Shown: positions 5,365 to 5,911 of the stretch, piece after piece
Layout: the number at the start of each line of letters is the position of its first letter
Numbering within the stretch: the first letter of the stretch is position 1
Source of the DNA: JAWAPU01 sp038894275
GTDB lineage: Archaea; Nanobdellota; Nanobdellia; UBA10117
Assembly: GCA_038894275.1 (NCBI GenBank)
Contig: JAWAPU010000036.1
Span: 1 to 5,911 of the forward strand
Length of the DNA: 5,911 bases
Direction: 5' to 3'
Position numbers and translations under genes: made by a program
The notes under the pieces: model-generated
What the model saw: only the letters and a program-made list of their open reading frames with translations
What the model was told of the DNA's origin: nothing
Databases searched by the model: none

Positions 5365-5911
5365 ATGAAACTCTCAGAAATAATAAGGTACTACTCTCAA
5401 CCAGAAATTGCGGCTGAGTTAGTTAGATTTGGTACAAATCGAGAGGTAGTACCTAAATTCGGAGAAACATTTGGCAAAAGACCAGATATTCTTCAATTTC
5501 CAAATGACATTGTCAAACAAGTCAGAGCAGGCGCTACATCCTGGCACGCCTCCGAAGAGCTTTGGTCAGACCCTCTCCAACTTAAACATAGTTCAGAAAA
5601 AAAAGATCTAGACAAGTTAAGAATTGGATTTGATCTTATTTTAGATGTAGATTGCAAAATTTTAGAATGGTCGAAAATTTGTGCAGATTTATTATGTAAA
5701 GCATTAGAACGGCACGAAATTAAAACATTTTACGTTAAATTTAGCGGTGGCACTGGCTTTCATATTGGCGTACCATGGGGAGCTTTTAATTTCGAAGAAA
5801 ATCTTCTTTTTCCTGAAACACCTCAATTAATTGCCAGATATTTAAGGGATTTTATTAAAACAGATTTGGCTAAAAAAATATTAGAATCTGAAAAGGATCT
5901 AAATAACATTA
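5365..5911 (+). CDS. Archaeo-eukaryotic primase catalytic subunit-like protein (PriS-type, partial, 3' cut by window)
   Basis: The first 182 codons of an open frame without a stop before the window edge. The catalytic signature of the archaeo-eukaryotic primase superfamily is visible: FDLILDVD (89-96) supplies the DxD metal pair D94 and D96, and VKFSGGTGFHIGVP (124-137) supplies the SxxxxxH nucleotide-binding motif (S127, H133). The upstream block GATSWHASEELW (56-67) precedes the catalytic strands. Unlike classical euryarchaeal PriS, there is no cysteine-rich zinc-binding insertion between the DxD and the S/H motif; that stretch is only about 30 residues. The protein may therefore be a compact PriS, a PriS-PriL fusion as in some DPANN archaea, or another primase-polymerase. 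LigD-type polymerase domains share the SGGTG-H motif and are an alternative. It synthesises primers or short DNA/RNA stretches by inference. Its C-terminus, needed to decide, is missing. Confidence 0.75.
   Translation, partial: MKLSEIIRYYSQPEIAAELVRFGTNREVVPKFGETFGKRPDILQFPNDIVKQVRAGATSWHASEELWSDPLQLKHSSEKKDLDKLRIGFDLILDVDCKILEWSKICADLLCKALERHEIKTFYVKFSGGTGFHIGVPWGAFNFEENLLFPETPQLIARYLRDFIKTDLAKKILESEKDLNNI

Noticed and set aside
5365..5911. LigD-type polymerase domain of a non-homologous end-joining system
   Set aside because: The SGGTG-H motif is similar, but the FDLILDVD strand and the SWHASEELW block fit a PriS-type primase better, and no ligase or Ku gene is seen. It remains a weaker alternative since the 3' part is missing.

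Overview
This is an AT-rich, tightly packed window that looks archaeal. The pointers are a HemK2/Mtq2-type release-factor methyltransferase, an archaeo-eukaryotic primase, an AspRS-like 'YDxTVPxAR' block in a eukaryote/archaeal-style HisRS, tRNA genes without encoded CCA, TATA-like boxes about 25-30 nt before several starts, and no Shine-Dalgarno sequence before any gene. Small genes, low G+C and minimal spacers fit a DPANN-type archaeon (Woese-/Pacearchaeota-like), but that placement is inference. It was not tested by phylogeny.

Left part (1-2210). The window opens in the last 45 codons of an unrecognised protein, followed by tRNA-Arg(TCT) on the minus strand. A 72-bp divergent spacer separates this tRNA from a HemK2/Mtq2 family methyltransferase (303-881, +). 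That gene runs tail to tail into hisS (minus strand), and the two coding ends overlap by 26 bp. The hisS start codon lies only 5 nt behind the 3' end of tRNA-His(GTG) on the same strand. The synthetase and its substrate tRNA therefore appear to come from one transcript.

Right part (2211-5911), all on the plus strand. A 99-bp divergent spacer leads into a compact genome-maintenance cluster. It holds a short family-4-like uracil-DNA glycosylase without the usual Fe-S cysteines, a Nudix (Ap4A hydrolase-like) protein 1 nt after it, and an unrecognised 113-aa protein 7 nt further on. After a promoter-like gap comes a full-length family X DNA polymerase with a C-terminal PHP nuclease domain. Last is the first 182 codons of a primase catalytic-subunit-like protein, cut by the window edge. 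Uracil excision, nucleotide clean-up, gap filling with proofreading or end trimming, and priming sit side by side, which suggests a base-excision/replication repair neighbourhood.

There are no mobile elements, CRISPR arrays or long repeats. No gap between genes exceeds about 100 bp. No wholly new system is evident. The points most worth a second look are the tRNA-His-hisS tandem, the cysteine-free UDG, the unknown 113-aa protein in the repair cluster, and the compact primase.
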